64,000 bases of DNA from JADLGL01 sp050184415 (GCA_050184415.1 JBFXAJ010000017.1:1-64000); one strand, 5' to 3'; shown: positions 32,949 to 42,139, counted from the stretch's first letter. Notes: generated from the sequence alone by a model not told the origin. Program-made: numbers and translations.

Positions 32949-34922
32949 ATGTCTTCGCGAAACACGCTGAAAGTCTCGGCATCGCTGGCGGCGATCGCGG
33001 CCGGCTGCGGGCTGTCCGGCGCGGCGCTCGCCAATGACGACGTCACCGCCCTCGTCGCGGACGCCGGCAACGTCGTGATGCCGTCCATCACCTACAATGG
33101 CTGGAACTACTCGCTGCTCGACCAGATCACGCTCGACAATGTCGCCGACCTCGAGGTCGCCTGGACCTGGCAGACCGGCATCCTCGACAGCCACGAGGCA
33201 TCGCCGCTCGTCATCGGCGACATGATGTACATCGTCACGCCGAAGCCGAACTATGTCTATGCCCTCGACCTGACCCGGAACGGCGTGATCACCTGGGAGT
33301 TCCGCCCCGACATGAACGTCGAGGAGGCCACGCGGCAGGGCTGCTGCGGTGCCCAGACCCGCGGCCTCAACTATGCCGAGGGCAAGGTGTTCTTCAACAC
33401 CCTGGACGGCCAGGTGTTCGCCCTTGACGCCGCGACCGGCGAAGCCCTGTGGCGGACCGTCGGCGCCGACCTCGCCATCGGCGAAACCACCGTCGGCAAC
33501 ATGCTGGTCATGAACGACCTCCTCGTGGCCGGCAATGCCGGCGGCGAGCGCGGCGTCCGCGGCAAGGTCCAGGCCTTCGACATCAACACCGGCAACCTGC
33601 AGTGGGTGATGTACAATATGGGCCCCGACAACGAAGTCGGCATCGGCCCGCGCTTCAACCCGTTCTATCAGGACGAGAAGATCGGCTCGCTCGCCACGTG
33701 GTACGGCGACAGCTGGCGACGTGGCGGTGGCACGGTGTGGGGCTACTTCACGTGGGATCCGGAACTGAACATGTTCTACTACTCCACGGGCAATTGCGGC
33801 CCCTGGAATCCGGACTACCGTCGTGAATGGGGCGTCATCAACCTCAGCGAGGACGGCCAGCTTCTCGACTACCGCAACAACTGGTGCGCCTCGACGATGG
33901 CGCGCGACTCCACGACCGGCGAGCTCATCTGGACCTTCAACAACACGCCGGCCGACCCGTGGGACCTCGACGAGCCGCTGATCAACCCGCTCGTCGACCT
34001 CGACCTCGACGGCCAGATGCGTCAGGCCGTCATCCGAGCCGCCCGCAACGGTTTCTTCTTCGTGTGGGATCGCGCTACCGGCGAGCTGCTTCGCGAGCCG
34101 TGGGCGTTCGTCTATGTCGACAATATCCTCGGCTACGACATGGAGACCGGCCGACCGCGGTATGACATCGACAAGTGGCTCTTCACCAACGTCGAAGACC
34201 GCCGCAACTACACGCAGGCCGATCCGGGTCGGCTCCCCGACGGGACCACGGTCGCCGACTATACTGGGACCGAGGTCCAGTGGTGCCCAGGCATTGCCGC
34301 GCGCAACTGGCAGAACGACGCCTGGTCGCCGAGGACCGGCCTTCTCTACACCGCGACCCTGACGAACTGCCGTTCGCAGGTGGTGTTCGAGGGCGAGTAC
34401 GTCCCTGGCGAGGGCTACACGCTCCAGCGCCAGGCCGGCACCGTTCCGCGCCAGGTCCGCAATGCCGATGGAACGGTCCCGGCTCCGGGCACCGTCGCCA
34501 CCGCGGATCGCGGGACCTCGCCGCTCCTCATTACCCATCAGGGTGAGTTGCAGGCGAACAACCCGGTGACCTCAACCACCGAGTGGCGCTTCATCACCGA
34601 GCAGGGCAATAACATGCCCATCATGGCGACCGCCACAGACCTCCTCTTCCAGGGCGGTGTCGATACGGGCGTGATGCGCGCGCTCAACGCCACCAATGGT
34701 GAGGTGGTCTGGGAGTTCCGCACCGGTTCGCGGTTCAACCAGTCGCCGATCACCTACATCGGTCCGGATGGCCGGCAGTACATGGCGATCATCGCCTCGT
34801 CGGCAGCCTCCAACACCGCTGTCGCACTCGACGCGGCGCCGGACGATGCCAACCGCTACCGCCGGTCGGGCTCGACCCTCTACGTCTTCGCCCTGCCCGA
34901 GACGGTGGCGGCCGCCCCGTAA
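32949..34922 (+). CDS. PQQ-dependent alcohol dehydrogenase 1 (methanol/ethanol dehydrogenase family)
   Basis: Periplasmic quinoprotein that oxidises an alcohol and passes electrons to cytochrome c. 657 residues with a signal peptide (ASLAAIAAGCGLSGAALA). Adjacent Cys132-Cys133 (QGCCGAQ) match the disulfide ring over the cofactor. Metal ligands by alignment: Glu200 (GGERGVRG), Asn282 (STGNCGPWN), Asp339, plus the extra Asp341 (PWDLDEP) typical of lanthanide-dependent enzymes. Propeller blades show A-x-D-x-x-T-G-x-x-x-W motifs. AGGAGGAAGTCAGTAC precedes the ATG. No cytochrome or XoxJ-like gene adjoins it directly. The substrate is unknown; the sequence is closer to ethanol-type than to XoxF methanol enzymes, as far as can be judged by eye. 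Confidence 0.92.
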   Translation: MSSRNTLKVSASLAAIAAGCGLSGAALANDDVTALVADAGNVVMPSITYNGWNYSLLDQITLDNVADLEVAWTWQTGILDSHEASPLVIGDMMYIVTPKPNYVYALDLTRNGVITWEFRPDMNVEEATRQGCCGAQTRGLNYAEGKVFFNTLDGQVFALDAATGEALWRTVGADLAIGETTVGNMLVMNDLLVAGNAGGERGVRGKVQAFDINTGNLQWVMYNMGPDNEVGIGPRFNPFYQDEKIGSLATWYGDSWRRGGGTVWGYFTWDPELNMFYYSTGNCGPWNPDYRREWGVINLSEDGQLLDYRNNWCASTMARDSTTGELIWTFNNTPADPWDLDEPLINPLVDLDLDGQMRQAVIRAARNGFFFVWDRATGELLREPWAFVYVDNILGYDMETGRPRYDIDKWLFTNVEDRRNYTQADPGRLPDGTTVADYTGTEVQWCPGIAARNWQNDAWSPRTGLLYTATLTNCRSQVVFEGEYVPGEGYTLQRQAGTVPRQVRNADGTVPAPGTVATADRGTSPLLITHQGELQANNPVTSTTEWRFITEQGNNMPIMATATDLLFQGGVDTGVMRALNATNGEVVWEFRTGSRFNQSPITYIGPDGRQYMAIIASSAASNTAVALDAAPDDANRYRRSGSTLYVFALPETVAAAP

Positions 34923-34937
34923 CGGGGTCTCTCCCAG

Positions 34938-34964
34938 GGTCCCGGCGCTCCCCGCGCCGGGACC
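34938..34964 (+). terminator. Terminator-like hairpin after PQQ dehydrogenase 1
   Basis: Perfect 11-bp arms GGTCCCGGCGC and GCGCCGGGACC with TCCCC loop, 15 bp past the stop. A short CCCTTTG follows instead of a T-run, so it is a GC-strong but tail-poor terminator. Confidence 0.65.
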
Positions 34965-35220
34965 GACCCTCCCTTTGCGTTGACGGAGCTTGCGTGTCCT
35001 CGCGGGTTCCCAACTCGGTGGTGCGGAGACAGAGTCGTCGAGACTCGCCTCTCCTTCGCGCCACCGTCTTTTCGTCTGGCGCGATCGTCGTTGGCGTTGA
35101 CCCCCGAAGGCGGAGGGCGGTGCGGACCCTCCCGAAGAGGGACCCTGCGCAGCGGTGCCCGGGGCCCGCGGCATAGTGGCGGGCAGCCCGCCGATGCCGC
35201 TCGCGGAACCGGCCGGCGCC

Positions 35221-35249
35221 TTGCGGAGCGGCCGGGGCGTACCTATAAG
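35221..35249 (+). promoter_or_regulatory. tRNA-Lys promoter
   Basis: TTGCGG (35221-35226), 17-base spacer, TATAAG (35244-35249), ending 10 bp before the mature tRNA. Confidence 0.7.
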
Positions 35250-35259
35250 ACGGCCCGTT

Positions 35260-35335
<76 letters not shown>

Positions 35336-35576
35336 TCTCCCCCTTGATGCGGTCGAACGGCCCGACCTACGCGTCGGTCGGCGCTCGCAGTTCCGACTTT
35401 GCGGCGTGGTATCGGATCCCGTGTCGTGGAGATTGGATCGCTGGCTGGCACGAGCAGCCCTCTCGCCGTGACCAACACCTTTCCGATGCGGGTCGGGCGG
35501 CGCATCATCCGCTCGATCGCAGCTGACGGGCGCGAGCGAACGGGGGGCCTTTTTCTCGGCGCGGAGGGGCATCACC

Positions 35577-36158
35577 ATGGCGAGACGCTGGCAGGAGTTT
35601 GCCGACATCACGCGCGGGGCGCCGCCGCGGGCGCTTCTTGTCGACGCCGATGGCTTCGTGTCAGAGCGCGGGACGGCGCTCGATATCGGGGCAGGGGCGC
35701 TCAACGAGACGCGCTTCCTTCTCCAGCGCGGTTACAGCGAGGTCGTCGCGCTCGACCTTGAACTGCTTCGATCTCAGGACGCTGCCGAACTGCGGTCGCC
35801 GCGCTTTCGGTACGTAAGGCAATCCTTCGCGGATTTCGTCTTCCCGCCCGACGCATTCGACCTCGTGAACGCGCAGTACGCCCTGCAATTCATCCGCCCG
35901 TTGCAGTTCCATCGCGTCTTTGCCGCGATCCGGCGCTCGCTGCGCCGGAAGGGCGTATTCGCCGGCCAACTGCTCGGCCCGCACGACGACTGGTCCGGCG
36001 ATCCGGCGATGAACTTCCACACCCGGCAGCGGGCGAGGGCGCTGTTCGACGGCCTGGAGCTCCTCAGGTTCGACGAGGAGGACGTCGACGACGAGACCGC
36101 CGACGGCGCGCCGAAGCACTGGCACGTCTTTCACATCATCGCCCGGCGGGTGGCGTAG
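35577..36158 (+). CDS. Class I SAM-dependent methyltransferase
   Basis: A 193-residue cytoplasmic methyltransferase. Motif I is TALDIGAGALNETRFLLQRG followed by VVALD (motif II); motif IV-like FDLVNAQYALQFI and the following GVFAGQLLGPHDDW (post-motif) complete the Rossmann fold. It resembles the small tellurite-resistance TehB-like/UbiE-type proteins, with no lid domain; the substrate is unknown. GGAGGGGCATCACC precedes the ATG. It lies 241 bp after tRNA-Lys. Confidence 0.88.
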   Translation: MARRWQEFADITRGAPPRALLVDADGFVSERGTALDIGAGALNETRFLLQRGYSEVVALDLELLRSQDAAELRSPRFRYVRQSFADFVFPPDAFDLVNAQYALQFIRPLQFHRVFAAIRRSLRRKGVFAGQLLGPHDDWSGDPAMNFHTRQRARALFDGLELLRFDEEDVDDETADGAPKHWHVFHIIARRVA

Positions 36159-36262
36159 TCGCGGATGTGACGGGACGCGGGGCGGGCCGCGGGTCCGGTC
36201 CGTGCGAACCCGTCGGCTATGGCCATGAGCCGGATACCAGGATCGATCCGTCCGAACGGCGC

Positions 36263-36790
36263 TCAGCTTTCGCCGACGACCTTGGCGATGAAGGTCGGCC
36301 CGACTCCGCTCGGGTTCTCGCCGATCATCACCGCATCGCCGGGGCGGACGTCGCCGAGGTCGACGTCGCGGTCGGGAAGGATGGCGATCAGCCGGTTGTC
36401 GATCCGGACCACGACCTTCGGGCCGGAGCGGATTCCGCTGCGCGCCCAGGCCTTCAGTTGCGCGTAATAGGGCTCGCGGCGCCAGGCGTCGGGCGAGCCG
36501 GCGTCGACATGGGCGATGAGCCGCTCGCCGCCGTCGATCATGTAGAGGACGATCCGCGACCGCGATGGTTTCCAGGCGTCGCCGAGACGCGCGCTCTCGA
36601 GCCACACGCAGGCGAACTCGCGGCACTCCGTCGGGCGGCTCTCATAGATCGTGCAGCCATGTGGCGGGTCGCATTTCGAGCACCAGGCGCCAGGCTTCTT
36701 GTCGAGTTCGCCGATGCCGAGAAGCTTGCAGCACAGCGAGCATGTTCCGCAGGTGCGGCCGGCCGATCGCTGCGCAATTGCGGTGACCAT
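36263..36790 (-). CDS. YkgJ family cysteine cluster protein
   Basis: A 175-residue protein whose first half carries the cysteine cluster: CGTCSLCCKLLGI, then WCSKCDPPHGCTIYESRP and ECREFACVW. These match the YkgJ/CxxCxxCC family, thought to bind zinc or an iron-sulfur cluster. The function is unknown. The C-terminal part (GPKVVVRIDNRLIAILPDRD and GDAVMIGENP) is a small beta domain. The ATG at 36790 with GGGAGATGTG upstream is chosen; the open frame goes further back without support. It is divergent from the cytochrome gene. Confidence 0.88.
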   Translation of the reverse strand: MVTAIAQRSAGRTCGTCSLCCKLLGIGELDKKPGAWCSKCDPPHGCTIYESRPTECREFACVWLESARLGDAWKPSRSRIVLYMIDGGERLIAHVDAGSPDAWRREPYYAQLKAWARSGIRSGPKVVVRIDNRLIAILPDRDVDLGDVRPGDAVMIGENPSGVGPTFIAKVVGES

Positions 36791-36900
36791 CACATCTCCC
36801 GCTGCTCGCCATGCTACGGGCATTCGCCTTCGGCGTTTGACCGCGATTCCGTGCCTGACTAGGCTCCCGCTGCCTGAAATTCCTAGCAAAGGGACCATAC

Positions 36901-37386
36901 ATGCGCCAGTTGAACGCGTTTCGTGCGGCGCTGCCGCGGCTTGCCGCTTTTGGCGCGGCTGCGGTGGTGGCGGGACTTGCCGCTGCACCCAGCATTGCCC
37001 AGACGCCGCCGCCTGCTCCGGCCGCAGCGCCTGCGACCCCGGCACCAGCCGGCGATCTCGCGCCGCTGACCTTCAGCACGCAGCAGGTGACGGCGGGCCG
37101 GAGCCTCTACAATGGCACCTGCTCGGGGTGCCATGGTCAGGATCTCCAGGGGCTCGACGCCCCGGCCTTGACGGGCGACGCCTTCACGCACTGGACGACG
37201 CAGCCGGTTGGCGAACTCTACAACTACATCAAGGCGGTGATGCCGGCGGACAATCCCGGCGGCCTAACCGACGTGCAGGTCGCCGGCGCCGTCGCCTTCA
37301 TCCTGTCGCGCAACGGCTTCACGCCAGGCGAGGTGGCGCTGCCGACCGATCCTGCGGCTCTGCTGCTGATGGGTTACGTGCAGTAG
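36901..37386 (+). CDS. Exported cytochrome c, PQQ dehydrogenase partner
   Basis: A 161-residue periplasmic c-type cytochrome. A signal peptide (AAAVVAGLAAAPSIA, cut before QTPP), a Pro/Ala linker, then one heme site CSGCH at about residue 77-81, with TAGRSLYNGTCSGCHGQDLQ before and after it. Met in AVMPADNPGGL is the likely sixth ligand. It lies 196 bp upstream of PQQ dehydrogenase 2 on the same strand and is a plausible electron acceptor. It may have its own promoter. Confidence 0.93.
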   Translation: MRQLNAFRAALPRLAAFGAAAVVAGLAAAPSIAQTPPPAPAAAPATPAPAGDLAPLTFSTQQVTAGRSLYNGTCSGCHGQDLQGLDAPALTGDAFTHWTTQPVGELYNYIKAVMPADNPGGLTDVQVAGAVAFILSRNGFTPGEVALPTDPAALLLMGYVQ

Positions 37387-37426
37387 CCGGTGGCCACTGG
37401 GGAATGACACTAGCAAGACGGCCGCC

Positions 37427-37455
37427 TTGACAGAACGTCGCAGCTAGCGAGATTG
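37427..37455 (+). promoter_or_regulatory. Possible promoter of PQQ dehydrogenase 2
   Basis: A consensus TTGACA (37427-37432) is followed after 17 bases by AGATTG, a poor -10 element. The downstream hairpin CCGCGGCC-GA-GGCCGCGG (37465-37482) lies in the leader. Activator-dependent start is possible; the assignment is tentative. Confidence 0.4.
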
Positions 37456-37582
37456 TGAACCCGCCCGCGGCCGAGGCCGCGGATCAAAGGCGTGCCCGCG
37501 GGAGACACGTCCTCGGGGCCGTCCAAAACAGGAGAAACTGCAGAACTGGCTCGGTGCAATTAGGGATCGGGAGGAACCTGAA

Positions 37583-39373
37583 ATGATACCGACTAAGACA
37601 TCAAGACTCATAAGACCAATCGCTCTTGCCGCGCTGGCGAGCGTCTCGGCGATGGCGTTTCCGACGGGTGCATCCGCGGATGTGCCGTTCGAACGGCTGA
37701 TCGCACCGGAGCCGGAAAACTGGCTCATGTATGGCGGCAACTACGCCGGCTGGCGCTATTCGGCGCTCGACCTCGTCAACAAGGACAATGTCGGCGACCT
37801 CGAGCTGGCCTACATCTTCTCCATCGGCGGACGCGCGACCGGCGGCACCCTCGGATGCACGGAGGAAGGCACGATCCTCGCCGACGCCGGCAACCTGTTC
37901 ACGGTGGACTGCTGGGCGCGGGTGATGCGCTGGGATGCGACGTCCGGAACGGCCGCCGTGCCGCTCTGGCGCTACGACCCTGAAATCACGAAGGCGCGCA
38001 CGCAGCGCGGCATCGCCCTCATGGACGACGGCGTGTTCATCGGCACCAACGACACCCGGATGATCCGCATCAATTCCGAGACGGGCGAGGTGGTATGGGA
38101 AGTCGTTGCGACCGCACCCACCCACCCCGAATACGGTACGCCGTCACCCGATACGCAGGGCTTTACGACCGAGCCGATCGCGCTCGTCTCGGCCGCTGGC
38201 CGGAGCCTCGTCATCCAGGGTGAATCGACTGGCGGTCAATCAGGCACGATCAGTTGGGTCGGCGCCTGGGATGCCGGGACCGGCGAGCTTGCCTGGCGTT
38301 TCTTCACCGTCCCGTTCCCGGGCGAGCCCGGTCACGAGACCTGGGAAGACGACCACCAGGCCTGGCGCACCGGCGGCGCGGGCGTGTGGAGCCACGCGAC
38401 ATTCGATCCGGCGACGAACCTCGTCTATCACGGCACCGGCGACGCCATGCCGTCCTTCGATCCGGCCTTCCGCCCGGGCGACAACCTTTACGCGTCGAGC
38501 ACGATCGCGCTCGACGTGGATACCGGCGATCTCGCGTGGTACTTCCAGATGGTGCCGAACGAGCAGTGGGACTTCGACCAGCCGGGCACGCGCATGCTCT
38601 ACGACACGCTCGATGGCATCCCGGTCGCGGCGGTCTATGCCCGCAGCGGCCACTACTACACGCACAACCGCGTCACTGGCGAAGTCATCAACGTCTTCGA
38701 GCACACCCCGGTCACCTGGACCGCGGGCGTGGACCCGAAGACCGGCCTCCCGGTCGACTACGTTGCCGGGGCCGGTGTGCAGGCCTATGCCGGCGTGGGC
38801 CCGGTCCGCGGCCAGACCACGGGCGACTCCTGCCCGACCTGGAACAACGCGGCCACCGCGCTCAACCCGTCGTCCTTCGACCCCGATCGTCGCGTCGCCT
38901 ATCTGCAGTTCGCGGAAGGCTGCGCCGGCGGCGCCACGCTCTCGGCGTGGCCGGATGATGCCGCGGCCCGCGAAGCCAACGGCCTCAACCGCGTCGGGGA
39001 AGGCGCCGGCACCACCATCCAGCGCACCCCGCCGGCGGTGCAACCAGTATACACGATCATCGCCTACAACGTGGACACCGGCGAGCGCGTCGCCGAGTTC
39101 AAGGACCCCGACGAGAACGTGCAGGTGTTCACCGGAACCCTGTCGACGGCTGGCGGCCTGACGGTCGCCGGCACGTCGACCGGCGACATCACCTGGTTCG
39201 ACGCCGACACGCTCGCTCCGTTGTTCACCTACAACATCGGCATGGAAGTCTCCGCGCCGATATCGACCTGGGCGCACAACGGCGTGCAGTACTTCGGCGT
39301 GGTCGGCGGTGGCAACGGCAACGGCCTCTACCAGCGCTCGGCCACCGTCGTGGTGTTCGCGCTCGACGACTAG
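37583..39373 (+). CDS. PQQ-dependent alcohol dehydrogenase 2
   Basis: Exported quinoprotein of 596 residues (signal: ALAALASVSAMAFPTGASA). It has the PQQ-propeller WxxxxxTGxxxW repeats (NSETGEVVWEV, DAGTGELAWRF, DVDTGDLAWYF) and PGEPGHETW...AWRTGGAGVW of the family, but no adjacent cysteine pair. At the metal site Gln219 (TGGQSG) stands where Glu is usual and Asp287 (GTGDAMP) where Asn is usual; Asp330 and Asp332 (WDFDQP) keep the lanthanide-type pair. GGGAGGAACCTGAA precedes the ATG. A strong terminator follows, and a cytochrome c gene precedes it. Confidence 0.9.
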   Translation: MIPTKTSRLIRPIALAALASVSAMAFPTGASADVPFERLIAPEPENWLMYGGNYAGWRYSALDLVNKDNVGDLELAYIFSIGGRATGGTLGCTEEGTILADAGNLFTVDCWARVMRWDATSGTAAVPLWRYDPEITKARTQRGIALMDDGVFIGTNDTRMIRINSETGEVVWEVVATAPTHPEYGTPSPDTQGFTTEPIALVSAAGRSLVIQGESTGGQSGTISWVGAWDAGTGELAWRFFTVPFPGEPGHETWEDDHQAWRTGGAGVWSHATFDPATNLVYHGTGDAMPSFDPAFRPGDNLYASSTIALDVDTGDLAWYFQMVPNEQWDFDQPGTRMLYDTLDGIPVAAVYARSGHYYTHNRVTGEVINVFEHTPVTWTAGVDPKTGLPVDYVAGAGVQAYAGVGPVRGQTTGDSCPTWNNAATALNPSSFDPDRRVAYLQFAEGCAGGATLSAWPDDAAAREANGLNRVGEGAGTTIQRTPPAVQPVYTIIAYNVDTGERVAEFKDPDENVQVFTGTLSTAGGLTVAGTSTGDITWFDADTLAPLFTYNIGMEVSAPISTWAHNGVQYFGVVGGGNGNGLYQRSATVVVFALDD

Positions 39374-39395
39374 CGCCTCCCTCCCGTCTGCGTCC

Positions 39396-39424
39396 CTGGG
39401 GGAGCTTCGGCTCCCCCAGTTTTT
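39396..39424 (+). terminator. Intrinsic terminator after PQQ dehydrogenase 2
   Basis: Perfect 10-bp stem CTGGGGGAGC/GCTCCCCCAG with a UUCG tetraloop and five T's (39420-39424). It separates the dehydrogenase from the CGTNGG-domain gene 55 bp further on. Confidence 0.92.
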
Positions 39425-39478
39425 CCAAGCCTGCCGCCCGTGACGCTGGACGGGCGAAGGTCCTGTCGAAGGCAGAGA

Positions 39479-40204
39479 ATGAAGCGTTTCCCTGGCCTGT
39501 CGCTCGCGGCCGCGATGATGATCGGGTTGACGGGCGGTGCACTGGCCCAGACCGTGGACATCAAGGTCCGGCTCTGGGAGCTGCCGATCGGCACGCATGT
39601 GACGGAGTTGCCGCCGGAGTATCTCGATCCCCATTGTGGGACCAATGGCGGTCCGCAGTCGCGGCGGCTCGACGGCTGGGCGGACTACATGATCTGTCCG
39701 GCCGAGGCCGTGACCGGGTTTCACGAAATCTGGTTCACCGAGGATGACGAGGCCGAGTACGTGGCGCGGGCCTATCGCTCGCAGCTGTTCGATCCGGGCC
39801 CCGCGGCCGCCAACGTCCTCGTCGGCCACAAGATGATCTACTCGCTCCTCGTCGACGATGGCGGGTTCGTCCAGGGGTACCGGATCTTCACCGACCCGCG
39901 TGAATCCGAGTCCTATCGCTACACCGCCGAGGTGGCGGGACAGATGATGCAGGGCCTCTATGGCTACGGGAATTTCACCTGCATCGACGAGCCGCTTGCC
40001 GAAGGCGAGACCGACGTCGATGGGCGGTTCCTGAAGCGGACCTGCGTCGCCGAGACGGCGGGCGTCCACGTCACGATCGAGCGGCGGTTCCTTCGTAAGC
40101 CGGGCCAGACGGCGATCGATCCGCTGACCGGGCGCGCGACCGTCGGCTATTTCGAGAGCTCGACCCGGCTCGAGGTGATCGCGCTCGATCATATGCCCGA
40201 CTAG
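39479..40204 (+). CDS. Exported CGTNGG-domain protein (stand-alone)
   Basis: A 241-residue secreted protein (signal: LSLAAAMMIGLTGGALA then QTVD) that I cannot assign to a named family. Its whole mature part aligns with residues 25-235 of the fused protein at 45238-46704: LWELPIGTH with VWDLTIGDH; HCGTNGGPQSRRL with ACGTNGGPPSLPL; CPAEAVTGFHEIWF with CPAEAGTGLHEVFF; KPGQTAIDP with RPGQLAINP; ESSTRLEV with SSTRLEM. Four cysteines are shared, so two disulfides are likely. It follows PQQ dehydrogenase 2 across a terminator and precedes two more exported genes. Confidence 0.8.
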   Translation: MKRFPGLSLAAAMMIGLTGGALAQTVDIKVRLWELPIGTHVTELPPEYLDPHCGTNGGPQSRRLDGWADYMICPAEAVTGFHEIWFTEDDEAEYVARAYRSQLFDPGPAAANVLVGHKMIYSLLVDDGGFVQGYRIFTDPRESESYRYTAEVAGQMMQGLYGYGNFTCIDEPLAEGETDVDGRFLKRTCVAETAGVHVTIERRFLRKPGQTAIDPLTGRATVGYFESSTRLEVIALDHMPD

Positions 40205-40291
40205 AGCGGAGCGCCCATGATGCCAACATCCGCCGCGCAAGATTTGCCGGCAAACATCCCAGCGCTGCGGACGCGCAGACGGAGACCGCCG

Positions 40292-40756
40292 ATGAAGCTG
40301 CCTTCCCTCGTCGCCGCCATGGCAACGCTGCCGCTGCTCGCGACCTCCGCTCTCGGCCAGGCGCGGGAAGACCACTACGACCCTGGTCAGTTCCTCATCG
40401 AGGGCGTGCTGGCCTATTGCGCGGAAACGGAGACGGTCGTGCGGAACAGCGGTGAACTGATCGTCCGCGCCGACCCCTTTACGATCGCGATCAACGGACC
40501 GGCCTTCGACGCGTTGCCGCCGGGTGTTCGCCTGTTCACCTACTACCACACCTGCGCGTTCGGGTTTTACCAGGACCCGGTGCGCGCCGACGACATCGCG
40601 GCCCGCACCGGGGTCGAGCAGCGCTGGCTGTCGGTGCCGGATGTGGAGCTGATCTGCACGACGACCACCCTTGCCGACGCCGGCTGGACGGTGGCGCCCG
40701 ACGCGGCGCGCTGCGAGGCGATCTACGCTACGATGCGACAGGCGCTGGCTCCATGA
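40292..40756 (+). CDS. Exported small protein, unknown
   Basis: A 154-residue secreted protein (signal: SLVAAMATLPLLATSALG, cut before QARE). No family recognised. Four cysteines in the mature part (LAYCAET, YHTCAFG, ELICTTT, AARCEAI) suggest two disulfides. GGAGACCGCCG precedes the ATG; an ATG 75 bp upstream lacks a ribosome-binding site. Its last four bases overlap the start of the pentapeptide gene (ATGA), so the two are translationally coupled and probably act together in the periplasm. Confidence 0.75.
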   Translation: MKLPSLVAAMATLPLLATSALGQAREDHYDPGQFLIEGVLAYCAETETVVRNSGELIVRADPFTIAINGPAFDALPPGVRLFTYYHTCAFGFYQDPVRADDIAARTGVEQRWLSVPDVELICTTTTLADAGWTVAPDAARCEAIYATMRQALAP

Positions 40757-41523
40757 GACGTGCTGCGGCCGTCCTCGCGCTCGGAGGCCCGCTGCTCCTT
40801 GGGCCTGTCGGCCCGGCGCCCGCGCAGGAACGCGAAGCCGCGTTCCTTGCCGGGACGACCAACGATTGCCCCGGCTGCAACCTCGCCGGCGCCGCGCTCC
40901 AGCGCCGCAATCTCACCGGCGCGGACCTCTCCGGGGCCAATCTCGAGGGCGCCACCTTCCATCGCGCGGTGCTCCGAGGCGCCAATCTGTCGGGCGCCAA
41001 TCTGACCGCCGCCAACCTCAACAAGACCGATCTCGTCCAGGCCAACCTCAGCGGCGCGATGATGGACCGCGTATTGATGTTCGAGGCTGATGCAAGCGGC
41101 ATCAATCTCAGCGGTTCGGTGATCCGCGGCGCCTTCATGGGCAGCATCCGCCTGATCCGCGCCAATCTCGATGGTGCCGACATCACCGGCGCGGACATGG
41201 AGAACGCCAACCTCAACGACGCCAGTCTCGTCGGCGCGACCATGGTGGAGACCGACCTCTTCCAGGCGTCGATGTTCCGGGTGGACCTGACCGGCGCCAA
41301 CGCCGAGGGCGCGTTCCTTGGCGAGGTGCGGATGGCGGGCTCGACGCTCGTCGACGCGTCCCTCGTCGGTGCCTACGCCTTTCAGATCGACCTCAGCCGG
41401 TCGAACCTCACCAATGCCGATTTCACCGGCGCGGTCCTGACCTCCGCGAACCTTCGCGAGACGATCCAGGACGGGACGATCTTCACGAACGCGCGCATGC
41501 CCGACAATCAGCTCGCGCCGTAG
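40753..41523 (+). CDS. Exported pentapeptide-repeat protein (stand-alone)
   Basis: A 256-residue protein with a signal peptide (LALGGPLLLGPVGPAPA). From about residue 38 to the end it is built of A(N/D)LxX pentapeptides (CNLAGAALQRRNLTGADLSG, then ANLEG, ATFHR and so on, more than 35 units), predicting a right-handed quadrilateral beta helix. It opens with the CPGCNL motif also found at the start of the repeats in the fused protein at 45238-46704. It probably serves as a structural or binding scaffold in the periplasm; target unknown. Convergent with the next gene, 9 bp apart. Confidence 0.9.
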   Translation: MRRAAAVLALGGPLLLGPVGPAPAQEREAAFLAGTTNDCPGCNLAGAALQRRNLTGADLSGANLEGATFHRAVLRGANLSGANLTAANLNKTDLVQANLSGAMMDRVLMFEADASGINLSGSVIRGAFMGSIRLIRANLDGADITGADMENANLNDASLVGATMVETDLFQASMFRVDLTGANAEGAFLGEVRMAGSTLVDASLVGAYAFQIDLSRSNLTNADFTGAVLTSANLRETIQDGTIFTNARMPDNQLAP

Positions 41524-41532
41524 CCGGCTTAC

Positions 41533-42108
41533 TCACGGCGCCGCCGGCCGGAAGGCCGGGCGGTCGGCAAGGATGCCGGTCGCGGCCCGCCACTCCGCAG
41601 GCAGCCAGAACCGGCCCTGCCACAGGCCGACCCGTTCCGCTTGCGCTGTGGCCATGGCGTCGTCATACGCGGCCGTCTCGGCGGGGATCGCCACCGCGAA
41701 GCCGGAGCGGACGAGCCTTTCCCCGATGTCTTCGCCGGCGACGGTGCAGGTCGCAATGACTTGGAGCAGAAAGTCCGGCCCGCTGACGACGTCGCACGTG
41801 AGCGGCCCCTCCGCGACGAATGTCTGCAGCATCCGGATGGCGGCGGGGTAGCACTCCCATGGTCGGCCATCGACCTCGCAGGTCTGGTCGGCCTCGATCG
41901 ACTCGACGCCAAGGAGATAGACGCGGTGGCCATCGAGGAGGATGAGGTCCGAGTCGATGACCTCGCCGCTCCCGGTCAGCGTCAGCGCCTGTGCGGACCC
42001 GACGGCAAGGAGGAGTGCCCCGAGCGCCGAACCCGCGGCCATCACGGCCCGACGCACCCGCCGCATGACCGGGGGGAGCGCCGGGACCGCGGTTCGCACG
42101 AAACGCAT
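41533..42108 (-). CDS. Secreted SNase-fold protein A, catalytic residues lost
   Basis: About 191 residues. A hydrophobic export segment (MAAGSALGALLLAVGSAQA) precedes a staphylococcal-nuclease (thermonuclease) type OB fold: GSGEVIDSDLILLDGHRVYL, LLGVESIE, CEVDGRPWECYPAAI, GERLVRSGFAVA and ERVGLWQGRFWLP. Compared with the active enzyme, Arg35 is Tyr (YLLGVESIE), Asp40 is Glu and Arg87 is Gln (LLQVIATC), so hydrolysis is unlikely. Four cysteines match those of proteins B and C. The start is uncertain among ATGs at 42108, 42066 and 42042; the first is given. It is cotranscribed with the cytochrome gene upstream. Confidence 0.8.
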   Translation of the reverse strand: MRFVRTAVPALPPVMRRVRRAVMAAGSALGALLLAVGSAQALTLTGSGEVIDSDLILLDGHRVYLLGVESIEADQTCEVDGRPWECYPAAIRMLQTFVAEGPLTCDVVSGPDFLLQVIATCTVAGEDIGERLVRSGFAVAIPAETAAYDDAMATAQAERVGLWQGRFWLPAEWRAATGILADRPAFRPAAP

Positions 42109-42139
42109 TGCTTGCCGGCTGCGGAGTGATCGCCCGCCG

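Larger units (their letters stand above)
34923..35259. other. Gap between PQQ dehydrogenase 1 and tRNA-Lys
   Basis: 337 bp with a terminator-like hairpin at 34938-34964 and the tRNA promoter at 35221-35249. The middle (about 34980-35200) shows no supported gene or other signal. Confidence 0.6.

Noticed and set aside
38240..40549. 769-codon leftward reading frame
   Set aside because: Antisense to PQQ dehydrogenase 2 and the CGTNGG gene, both with signal peptides, ribosome-binding sites and family motifs.
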